A DNA stretch of 64,000 nucleotides. It comes from Aromatoleum toluolicum (GTDB lineage Bacteria > Pseudomonadota > Gammaproteobacteria > Burkholderiales > Rhodocyclaceae). The DNA lies in assembly GCF_012911005.2 (NCBI RefSeq), contig NZ_WTVS01000010.1, positions 1 to 64,000 on the forward strand. The letters run 5' to 3'. The notes beneath the pieces were generated by a model. The model was not told the origin of the DNA. It did no database searches and was given only the letters and a program-made list of their open reading frames with translations. How positions within the stretch are numbered: the stretch's first letter is position 1; every line of letters starts with the position of its first letter. Positions 19,937 to 27,144 of the stretch are shown one piece after another. Position numbers and translations under genes: made by a program.

Positions 19937-20500
19937 TCAGGCTGAAGGCTTGCATGCTCTCTTCACCGATGCAGAAGAGATCCCGAAATGCTCTGCCGTG
20001 GCCCTGATGCTGGCCTGATTCTCCTTCCGCCACGACACCACCGCTGCATCATCGATAACCTTCTCGCGGCCTAGGTTCTTCCCCTCTGCTCTCGCTCGTT
20101 CGATGCCAGCCATCTGCCGGGCCTTGATGTTGTCCCTCTCTAGCTCCGCCACTGCGGCAAGCATGGTGAGCATCAACTTACCTGCAGGGGTAGCGAGGTC
20201 GAAGCCCTCCCGCATGGACACCACCGACACCCCCTTGGCTCTCAGAGCTTCCACCGTGGTAAGGACATCGATCGTGTTTCGCCCAAGCCGGTCTATGGCC
20301 ACGACGACCACCGAATCCCCATCCCTGACATAGCTCAATAGCGCGCCCATAGCGGGCCGCTGGGCAGCCGGAATACCTCCGGAGACCCCCTCCTCCGAAA
20401 ACCACTTCGAGACGGCATAGCGGGCCTGTATGGCCCTGCGCTGGTTCTCCGTGGTCTGGTCATCACTGCTGACCCGGACGTATGCGATCACGCTCGACAT
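19937..20500 (-). CDS. Serine recombinase, resolvase/invertase family
   Basis: This 187-residue small serine recombinase has the catalytic serine at about S11 (YVRVSSDDQ), active-site arginines in IDRLGRNT (R71, R74) and the long E-helix start LAAVAELERDNIKAR. A short C-terminal helix-turn-helix (ASIRATAEHFGISSASVKR) should bind DNA. It starts with ATG and has AAAGGGG 6 bp upstream. Beside a tyrosine integrase it may resolve multimers, invert DNA or regulate the element. Close relatives are typical of Tn3-type resolvases and plasmid recombinases. Confidence 0.9.
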   Translation of the reverse strand: MSSVIAYVRVSSDDQTTENQRRAIQARYAVSKWFSEEGVSGGIPAAQRPAMGALLSYVRDGDSVVVVAIDRLGRNTIDVLTTVEALRAKGVSVVSMREGFDLATPAGKLMLTMLAAVAELERDNIKARQMAGIERARAEGKNLGREKVIDDAAVVSWRKENQASIRATAEHFGISSASVKRACKPSA

Positions 20501-20519
20501 GTTTTGCCCCTTTGTGCAT

Positions 20520-20615
20520 AGCTCACAACCTATGGCTCATATGCTAACGCTAGCTCACATTTAAATCAACACAAATGAGCCATCACTGCACGGTGTCGTG
20601 GAGCATGGCTCAAAT
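20520..20615. promoter_or_regulatory. Cluster of five GCTCA motifs between divergent element genes
   Basis: GCTCA cores occur at 20521-20525, 20535-20539, 20553-20557 and 20608-20612 on the plus strand and at 20576-20580 on the minus strand. Three lie in a longer shared word: ATGGCTCATAT, ATGGCTCATTT (minus) and ATGGCTCAAAT. The other two read AGCTCACAA and AGCTCACAT. They fill the region before the serine recombinase start, so they may be its crossover/accessory sites or operators. The rest of the 306-bp gap (20501-20806) holds a weak 70-codon frame that I do not support as a gene. Confidence 0.5.
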
Positions 20616-20806
20616 GGCAAACCTTATGCGCCACATTCAACCGTGAGCACCTACAGCCTAGGAGCCTCCCGCAAAGAGTTGCAGGTAATGGACAGGAACG
20701 CGACTCGCACTCGCCCTTGTTTCCCACTTCACCAAGTCAATCCCGCTGATTCTTCTGCCGTGATCGCTGGACCAACCCTAGCTTTGGGATTGGGCCTTGT
20801 GGTTGG

Positions 20807-21691
20807 GTGAGAACCAGCAGTCACCGCAGAGGAATCAAATTGAGATTCAATGAGAAAGAGATATGCACGCGCAGTGATTTTGCTACTCAAATGCAGCGTG
20901 AAAATCATTCGCTAGTCAAGGAAGCCTTGAAGGAATTGCAGAACGGCAAGTCGCTCGAAGAACTGTCGTCCAAGTATGGGTTTGATCGCGCACTCAAAGC
21001 ACAGGAACTTCAGAAACAATCAACCCCCACTCGGCAACAAGTTCTTATGAGGCATCAACGCCGAACCCGCGAAGTCAATGCGGAGTTCGGAAAAGAATTA
21101 TGGCAGGCGGGGATGGCCGTGCATCAGCATAGCGTTGAAGACTTCAAGCATGTGCTGATAACCGCATTGGATTTGGTGAAAGCTAGCGAATGCGTCTCAG
21201 CCTCCGCCGCTTTGACGCAAGCATTCCCAGACAGCGACGGCAAAGCGAAAAGCATCGGGAATAGCAGACATCACCGGCGAATCACCGAAGCATTGATATC
21301 CACCGAGATCATGGAGCACCCAGCCCTTGCGACTTTCGTGTCACGTAGCATGCGCGAGTACAGGCGTTGCACTCGCGTGAAATGCTTTCGGGATGCGCTC
21401 GGATTCGTCCTTGAAGGAGTCCGCATCCATAATCGGATTGCGACACTGGAAGCATCCAATGCCCGGAAGGACAAAACGATCACGGAGCTAGAAGCACGAA
21501 TTTCCATTCTTGAAGCTCAGATCGGCGCACCTAGGATGACCGATACCGTTGATGACGTTGAGCCCTACACAATCAAGGCAAGAGTTCTTGCGTTGCGCGA
21601 CCTTGGATACAAACCTCAGCAGATCGCGACAACTCTTAAGGTCGAATACGAACGAGTGAAAAGCATCATACGCCGGGGGAAACAGAACTAG
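20807..21691 (+). CDS. Element protein of unknown function with coiled coil and C-terminal HTH-like segment
   Basis: Up to 294 residues, mostly helical and rich in charged residues. Residues about 219-248 have the heptad pattern of a coiled coil (IATLEASNARKDKTITELEA). The last 45 residues (KARVLALRDLGYKPQQIATTL...VKSIIRRG) look like a helix-turn-helix ending in a basic helix. I do not recognise the family; DNA binding is inferred. The start is uncertain: GTG at 20807 has no ribosome site, while TTG at 20840 follows AGAGGA at 7 bp and may be the true start (283 residues). Candidate roles are replication, excision control or regulation. Confidence 0.6.
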   Translation: MRTSSHRRGIKLRFNEKEICTRSDFATQMQRENHSLVKEALKELQNGKSLEELSSKYGFDRALKAQELQKQSTPTRQQVLMRHQRRTREVNAEFGKELWQAGMAVHQHSVEDFKHVLITALDLVKASECVSASAALTQAFPDSDGKAKSIGNSRHHRRITEALISTEIMEHPALATFVSRSMREYRRCTRVKCFRDALGFVLEGVRIHNRIATLEASNARKDKTITELEARISILEAQIGAPRMTDTVDDVEPYTIKARVLALRDLGYKPQQIATTLKVEYERVKSIIRRGKQN

Positions 21692-21822
21692 CGACGCGGG
21701 GGACAAACCGGGGAGGGGAATGATGACCCGGTTTTGCCCCCTCCCACCGTGCGATTTTCTATTACTTCGTAAAGAAGTAATCGAACTTCGAAAAGCACCC
21801 GTTACCACGCTCCGACGCCAAC

Positions 21823-22464
21823 TTACCCTTTGATACGACCGTACTTCACAAAACGAAATATTGAAGCAAGGAACGCACAAAACGTCCAGATCAGAATGAC
21901 TGCAATAGACGGGACAAAGAACGCCACCCACGTGACGATTTGCTGACGTGACACGAACTCATCATTCAACTCCGATGCGCTCGTAAATATATCTTCCATA
22001 CTTTTTTGAATGGTCTGATCCTTAAAGTAAACGGGCCCAGCGCTAAAATAATCACAGTTAATAATAAATTCAAACATCCCGCCCGCACCCCGCGGCCATG
22101 AGTCTATGCGACAGCTACTTCGTACATGCTCCGTCGGCGCGGACCCGACCAAATGAATTTTTTGTTCCTTCTTGGTATTTTGATCAACGATCGTCCCAAC
22201 TAAATCGCCACGCAGACGGTGTCCCCAAAAACCCCTGCCACCCTTAAATGTTGATATGCTTATACCATTACCAGAAACGAAGTCCCATTTTTGTGCTTCA
22301 GAGCCTAAACCGACCTCATGACAGCGCCCTTCTGACAAATTGCAATAACCGAAATAATCCATAGGGTAAAAATAGCGGTACCCGTCACTTGACAGCCACA
22401 ATCCCGCTAACCCAGAAATCACCGCAAGTACAATTGCAAGACGTTTCTTCTGCTGACGATCCAA
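21823..22464 (-). CDS. Element-encoded two-TM membrane protein of unknown function
   Basis: This 213-residue protein has a positively charged N-terminus, a membrane helix at about 9-26, a domain of some 150 residues, a second helix at about 180-204 and a short basic tail. The positive-inside rule puts the middle domain in the periplasm. That domain holds four cysteines (GYCNLSEGRCHE, SSCRID, INCDYF), enough for two disulphides. Translation probably starts at TTG 22464, with GGGGA 7 bp upstream; no ATG would keep the first helix. It is the most AT-rich gene in the window, and looks like the cargo gene. No family is recognised. Confidence 0.6.
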   Translation of the reverse strand: MDRQQKKRLAIVLAVISGLAGLWLSSDGYRYFYPMDYFGYCNLSEGRCHEVGLGSEAQKWDFVSGNGISISTFKGGRGFWGHRLRGDLVGTIVDQNTKKEQKIHLVGSAPTEHVRSSCRIDSWPRGAGGMFEFIINCDYFSAGPVYFKDQTIQKSMEDIFTSASELNDEFVSRQQIVTWVAFFVPSIAVILIWTFCAFLASIFRFVKYGRIKG

Positions 22465-22557
22465 GGCTTATCCCCACCCAAAGAGTGACAAAATCATTGT
22501 TTCACAAGTGTCTCGCAATCTGTCTATTGCCTAGACATCTCACACTAGCACGCCATA

Positions 22558-24021
22558 TCACCTTCCCTCGATCTCTGCCCTTACGCACATGAGCGCATCA
22601 AGCCCCCCTTCCAAAGGAATACCAGAGCCGTATATCGCCGCCACACCTTGGACGTTATGCCCCAATATCCGCTCTCGAATTTCGAAATCAATGCCTACAT
22701 GCTGCGCAACGTCCTTCCATGAATGACGCATTTGATACAGAGTATATCCTCGCGTGATCTTCTTAAAACGCGTATTCAGCGACGTCACGAGGCCGCGTAC
22801 AGAGCGGATATTCTGTCCGAGCCATACAAGCAGTTCCCTCAAGGCATCGACATCTACAGCACTTCGCACGCCATCACTCAACGGAATGTCTCGCTCTGAA
22901 CTTTTATTCTTCCCGTTTTGAATACGAAAGTAGAGCCCGGACACCCCACGAAAATCTTGCTTCTGGGCCAATGCCGCTTGATTGGCTCCGAACAACTCAG
23001 CGGGCCTCATGCCGGTGTATGCGAGCATCTGGACCACAATACAATCGAATTGCGAGGCTCCCCCGTCGTAGCCCTTACGGACCTTTGAACTGCGAGGCCT
23101 TTCGGCTAGAGCTGCCAAGGCTGCGCGAATGCTTTGCACTGGCATGCTCTCCTTGTCCCCGACACGTGGTTGCATGACCCCCTTAAGTTCGCGTATGGGA
23201 CGAGGTCTCAAGTCGGTTAGAACTTTCCTCAATGCTGATAAAGCAGCATCCTGTTGTCCCTTTACAGTGCGAGGTTGAACACGCTTCAGGTGCTCAAGGC
23301 TATGCGCCTGCAGGGCGTCTTGAATGTCTCTCGCAGACGTTCCCGACACTCGCAGCTTCGACAGCACCCGCTCTGCCACCTTGTAACGAGCCTCGCTTAC
23401 TTCGTGCTTGTATAGCGCCAGTGCTTCCCGCCGCAATGCTTCCCAGCTTTCAAACTGGGCCTGACCTTCATTGGTTGGCAAGATCGCACCGTGCGCACTC
23501 CCCCTCACAAGTTCCGGGATGCTCTCCGCATTTAACACCGCATCGATTCCGCGGACGTATGCCTTAGCTTCAGCACCAATTGCGGGGCCGGGGTAACCCA
23601 TAGGTCGGTCGATCTGGGATTCGTAGACATCCCGCCACCGCATGACCCTCTCCCGCCATCCGCTCGGGTTGTTTTGCTGTTCCTCGATCACTCTGTGCGC
23701 GGCAAGCCTGACCTGCTTGGGCAACCGGGCAAGGATGTCCTGAGGAGAGCTTCCCGGAGGATGTATGGCCTCTTCGTATGGTCCTGCGGTCAATTCGTCG
23801 TGCTGAGTACAAAGCTCCTGAGTGGCTCGCAATGCCCCTTCACACGCCGAATCAAACTCGACCGAGACCTGACGGGCCAACCGCTGGGCTTCTCGCTTTA
23901 CATGAGTTCTCAAACTTTTCATGAAGCACGCCTTACCCAGCACGATGGACACAGCTTTCGGGTATCGCCTGCGGTAGTACCATAGGCCAGATTCTTTCTT
24001 CTGATGTAAGAACTCGGTCAA
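22558..24021 (-). CDS. int: Tyrosine recombinase (site-specific integrase)
   Basis: This 487-residue phage-type integrase has an N-terminal GLWYYRRRYPKAV segment typical of integrases of small genomic islands and a C-terminal catalytic domain: Arg339 (YTGMRPAEL), Lys373 region (NGKNKSSERDIPL), Arg432 in YQMRHSW, His455 in ILGHNV and nucleophile Tyr464 (AAIYGSG). The usual His of the HxxR box is Tyr429 here, a tolerated variant. It starts at TTG 24021 behind an excellent GGGAGGTGA site. It lies 130 bp from attR and reads away from it, so it should make the element's integration and excision reaction. Confidence 0.92.
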   Translation of the reverse strand: MTEFLHQKKESGLWYYRRRYPKAVSIVLGKACFMKSLRTHVKREAQRLARQVSVEFDSACEGALRATQELCTQHDELTAGPYEEAIHPPGSSPQDILARLPKQVRLAAHRVIEEQQNNPSGWRERVMRWRDVYESQIDRPMGYPGPAIGAEAKAYVRGIDAVLNAESIPELVRGSAHGAILPTNEGQAQFESWEALRREALALYKHEVSEARYKVAERVLSKLRVSGTSARDIQDALQAHSLEHLKRVQPRTVKGQQDAALSALRKVLTDLRPRPIRELKGVMQPRVGDKESMPVQSIRAALAALAERPRSSKVRKGYDGGASQFDCIVVQMLAYTGMRPAELFGANQAALAQKQDFRGVSGLYFRIQNGKNKSSERDIPLSDGVRSAVDVDALRELLVWLGQNIRSVRGLVTSLNTRFKKITRGYTLYQMRHSWKDVAQHVGIDFEIRERILGHNVQGVAAIYGSGIPLEGGLDALMCVRAEIEGR

Positions 24022-24151
24022 AGTATCACCTCCCTGTGTTTCGGTTCACGGAGTCTCGTGTGTAACCTACCGCAAGGAACCATATCATTCGCAGATTGCC
24101 CATGAACAAAGGCTCTAAGCACGACACGATATCACGCGACGAGGCTGAAAT

Positions 24152-24179
24152 ATGTGCCAGCTCCTCGGAATGAACTGCA
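24152..24179 (+). repeat. Right 28-bp direct repeat (attR), inside the intact gene
   Basis: It is identical to 19672-19699 and forms the first 28 bases of the intact amidotransferase gene. Upstream sequence belongs to the element and supplies a new ribosome site, GAGG 7 bp before the ATG. Confidence 0.9.
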
Positions 24180-24973
24180 ACGTGCCGACGGACATCTGCT
24201 TCTCGTTCGCCGGCTTCCAGGCGCGCGGCGGCGCCACCGACGTGCACGCCGACGGCTGGGGCATCGCCTTCTTCGAGGGACGCGGCGTGCGCCTCTTCCT
24301 CGACCCCCAGCCCAGCGCCTTGTCGCCGGTCGCGGAACTGGTGCGCAGCTACCCGATCCGCTCGCTCAACGTCATCGCGCACATCCGCAAGGCCACCCAG
24401 GGTCAGGTCACGCTCGACAACACCCACCCCTTCCAGCGCGAACTGTGGGGGAGCTACTGGATCTTCGCGCACAACGGCAACCTGCTCGACTACGCACCGC
24501 ACTTCGACGGCCGTTTCCTGCCGGTCGGCAGCACCGACTCGGAGTCCGCGTTCTGCGACCTCCTGCAGCACCTCGCCGCCGAATTCCCCGACGGCCCGCC
24601 GCCGGCCGAAGCCCTGTTCGCCGCCCTGCGCCGGCTCGCGATCCGCATCGGCGCGCACGGCCCGTTCAACTTCCTGCTGTCGAACGGCGAATACCTCTTC
24701 GCCCATTGCTCGACCAAACTCACCTACATCATCCGCCAGGCACCGTTCGCGACCGCGCACCTCTCCGACCAGGACCTCAGCGTCGATTTCAGCCGGCTCA
24801 CGACCCCGGCCGACCGCGTCGCCGTGATCGCGACCGCGCCGCTGACCGACAACGAGGTGTGGCACGCGATCCCGCCCGGCACCCTGCTCGCGTTCCGGCA
24901 CGGCGCAATCGAGACCCTGGGCGAAGCGACGACCATCGCCGGCAATCCCGCCGCGGGCGCGGGCAGCGTGTAG
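24152..24973 (+). CDS. Class II glutamine amidotransferase (YafJ-like)
   Basis: This 273-residue Ntn-hydrolase releases ammonia from glutamine. After Met removal Cys2 becomes the nucleophile (MCQLLGMNC). Other active-site blocks are AHIRKATQG, the oxyanion-hole WIFAHNGNL and STDSESAF. No second catalytic domain is attached, so the partner or product is unknown. The protein is complete, but its leader now comes from the element. Before integration it would have lain 38 bp after gatB, probably in the same operon, with the HIT gene and the next gene behind it. Confidence 0.92.
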   Translation: MCQLLGMNCNVPTDICFSFAGFQARGGATDVHADGWGIAFFEGRGVRLFLDPQPSALSPVAELVRSYPIRSLNVIAHIRKATQGQVTLDNTHPFQRELWGSYWIFAHNGNLLDYAPHFDGRFLPVGSTDSESAFCDLLQHLAAEFPDGPPPAEALFAALRRLAIRIGAHGPFNFLLSNGEYLFAHCSTKLTYIIRQAPFATAHLSDQDLSVDFSRLTTPADRVAVIATAPLTDNEVWHAIPPGTLLAFRHGAIETLGEATTIAGNPAAGAGSV

Positions 24974-25042
24974 ATTTCACTTCGCAGTCTCATGCCGAAA
25001 GGCTACATTCCGACTTTCACCATATCGCCGAAGGGGAAACCC

Positions 25043-25465
25043 GTGTCCGATTGTCCACTGTGTCCGGCTGCCAACGAGACCTTGGTCTGGCGCGACGGCA
25101 GCTGCCGTGTCATCCTCGTCGATGAGCCCGGCTATCCGGGCTTCTGCCGCGTCGTGTGGAACCACCACGTCGCCGAAATGACCGACCTCAACGGCGGCGA
25201 ACAGCGCCACCTCCTCAACGTCGTGCTAGCGACCGAAGCCGCGCTGCGCCAGCTGATGCGTCCGGACAAGATCAACCTCGCGAGCCTCGGCAACATGGTT
25301 CCGCACCTGCACTGGCACGTGATCCCGCGCTTCGCCGACGATGCCCACTTCCCGCAGTCGGTGTGGAGCGCGCCGCAGCGCACCGGCGCGCAGCGCGCGG
25401 CCCCGCCGGTGGAAACCCTCGCCGCGACGCTGGTCGCGATGCTCACCGAACAGACCGCCGGATGA
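25043..25465 (+). CDS. HIT family nucleotide-binding protein
   Basis: The histidine triad motif HLHWHV, extended as VPHLHWHVIPRF, marks the HIT family of nucleotide hydrolases and transferases. An N-terminal DCPLC pair may bind zinc. I prefer the GTG at 25043 (140 residues) because AAGGGGAA lies just upstream, whereas the ATG at 24992 has no ribosome site; the longer form would be 157 residues. The substrate cannot be told from sequence. It follows the amidotransferase gene closely and precedes the possible PilZ-like gene. Confidence 0.88.
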   Translation: MSDCPLCPAANETLVWRDGSCRVILVDEPGYPGFCRVVWNHHVAEMTDLNGGEQRHLLNVVLATEAALRQLMRPDKINLASLGNMVPHLHWHVIPRFADDAHFPQSVWSAPQRTGAQRAAPPVETLAATLVAMLTEQTAG

Positions 25466-25503
25466 CCGCTGCACGCACGGACCGAACGCACCACGGAGAA
25501 CCC

Positions 25504-27144
25504 ATGGGTTATCACGATCCCGTCGAGTGCCTGGCGCTGCTCGACAGGCTGCATCCGCTGAATGTCGACGAGACCCACAGACTGCTGTCGGAGATGGTGC
25601 AGGCGCTGCTGCGCAACCCTCCACCCCCGGAACGGCATCTCGAGATCCTCGAAGCGGCGCGCCCGCACATCGCACTCGCCCAGTCCGCGATGGCCAGCCG
25701 TTATGCCGCCCATCCGCTGCCGCCCGACAGCGTCGAGAACGAAACGCTGCGCAGCGTCGTCGCGTTGTGGCAGGCCATGACCCGGTCCTACGGGCAGGTC
25801 GCACGCACGAGCGGCGCCGAGAGCCTGCCGGCCGACCAGCGTGCACTATTGGCGCAACGGCGCATCCACTATGCCGGCATGGTCCCGCTCGAATACTTCC
25901 GCGCCCATCGCGCCATCCCCAAGGGGACGTGGACCGCGCTGCACGACGGCTTCTGCGCGGCCGAGGCGCTGGGCGTCGCCACGGTACGCATCCCCGATGC
26001 GCTCAACGACATCTGGAAGGCGCAAAGCCCGGCCGAGGCCTTCGTCGCCGTGCTGCTCGTCGACCTCGCCAACCCCTATGGCCGAAGCGAGCGCGACCTC
26101 GGCTGGGTGTGCCGCTGGGCGCAGCGCTTCGCCCCTTACTGCGAGCTGCTCGGCGGACCCGACGGCGAAACCCCGCAGCCCGCGGCCTACGGACTCGATC
26201 TGGGCGCCGACCACGGCCTGCGCCCGCTCGGCGTGCTCACGCCGTCCGCCGCACGGCGCCGCTTCGACGGCAGCAAGCTCGCCGGACAGATCCAGGCCGT
26301 ACTCAAACAGTTCAAGCAGGGCGTCACACCCTCCTCGCTCGGGCTCGGCGCCGACTGCCCCATCGACGCCTGCGCCAAGCTGCTGCTGTCGCTGTACCGC
26401 CCCTGGGGCCTCGCCTCCGCCGGACGCCGCTTCCCGCGGCGCGGCACACAGGGGCGCGCCGAACTCACCGCCGGCTGGTCGTCCATCGCCTTCCACGTCA
26501 GCGGCAAAACCTTCGAACAGCCCCCGATCTACGCGACGCAGCGCAGCCTGCGCAGCGACATCTCGCTGCTCACCTTCGGCGAGCGCGTCACCCAGGCCGA
26601 GAACCCGCGCTGGAACGAAAACGAACGCCGGCGCGCGGCCGCGCGGCTCGGCTTCACCTGCGCGCACTGGCAGGTCGCGGACCATTCGGTCAGCGGCTTC
26701 CGCCTGTTCCAGGATCCCCACACGCAGCGCCTCGAACACCACCAGCTCGTCGGCGTACGCCCGCCCGACGGCGAGCACTTCCTGCTCGCACAGCTCAGCT
26801 GGCTGATGTACCGCGCCGACGGCGTCATGGAAGCGGGCGTGCAGGTGCTCCCGGGCCTGCCCCGGGTCGTCGCGATACGCCCCTTCGGCCTCACGGGCAA
26901 TCTGCACGAAGCCTTCCTCGAAGCCTTCCTGCTGCCCCCGACGCCGGCACTCAAGGCGGACGCCTCGCTGATCCTGCCGGCCAAATGGTTCCAGCCGCAA
27001 CGGGTCATCGATGTCGTCGATGGCCGCGAGCGCTATCAGCTGCGGCTCACGAAGGCGATCCTGCGCGGCCCCGATTTCGTCCAGGTCAGCTACGAGGCGC
27101 TGGAATCGCAGGCCCCAGGCGCGAAGCCGGGAAGCACGCGCTGA
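25504..27144 (+). CDS. Uncharacterised protein, possibly with a C-terminal PilZ-like domain
   Basis: This 546-residue soluble protein has no signal peptide or membrane helix. The N-terminal two thirds are helical. Around residues 400-460 the pattern HWQVADHSVSGFRLF, then VGVRPPDGEHFLLAQLSWLM and GVQVLPGLPRVVAIRP, resembles a PilZ-type beta barrel (NxS-G-like turn, then a W near the end). Cyclic-di-GMP binding is therefore possible, but the RxxxR motif is not evident, so this stays an inference. The start at 25504 has CGGAG upstream. Its end overlaps phoR on the other strand by 59 bp. Confidence 0.65.
   Translation: MGYHDPVECLALLDRLHPLNVDETHRLLSEMVQALLRNPPPPERHLEILEAARPHIALAQSAMASRYAAHPLPPDSVENETLRSVVALWQAMTRSYGQVARTSGAESLPADQRALLAQRRIHYAGMVPLEYFRAHRAIPKGTWTALHDGFCAAEALGVATVRIPDALNDIWKAQSPAEAFVAVLLVDLANPYGRSERDLGWVCRWAQRFAPYCELLGGPDGETPQPAAYGLDLGADHGLRPLGVLTPSAARRRFDGSKLAGQIQAVLKQFKQGVTPSSLGLGADCPIDACAKLLLSLYRPWGLASAGRRFPRRGTQGRAELTAGWSSIAFHVSGKTFEQPPIYATQRSLRSDISLLTFGERVTQAENPRWNENERRRAAARLGFTCAHWQVADHSVSGFRLFQDPHTQRLEHHQLVGVRPPDGEHFLLAQLSWLMYRADGVMEAGVQVLPGLPRVVAIRPFGLTGNLHEAFLEAFLLPPTPALKADASLILPAKWFQPQRVIDVVDGRERYQLRLTKAILRGPDFVQVSYEALESQAPGAKPGSTR

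Larger units (their letters stand above)
19672..24179. mobile_element. Compact integrative element in the start of a glutamine amidotransferase gene
   Basis: A 28-bp perfect direct repeat bounds a segment of about 4.48 kb. It carries a tyrosine integrase next to the right end, a serine recombinase next to the left end, and two genes of unknown function between them. Base composition inside is clearly lower in G+C: bases 22021-22080 hold 21 G/C of 60, against 47 of 60 at 26221-26280. Both repeats cover the first nine codons plus one base of the amidotransferase gene; only the right copy continues into the full gene. This is what site-specific integration at a gene start leaves behind. No conjugation, phage structural or resistance genes were seen. 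Confidence 0.88.

Noticed and set aside
19764-20033. 89-codon minus-strand frame near attL
   Set aside because: It overlaps the 3' end of the serine recombinase in another frame and lacks a start signal.
20598-20810. 70-codon frame before the HTH gene
   Set aside because: No ribosome site; it overlaps the motif cluster and has no recognisable composition or family.
19672-24179. Prophage or conjugative element
   Set aside because: No capsid, tail, lysis, relaxase or secretion genes are present in the 4.5 kb.
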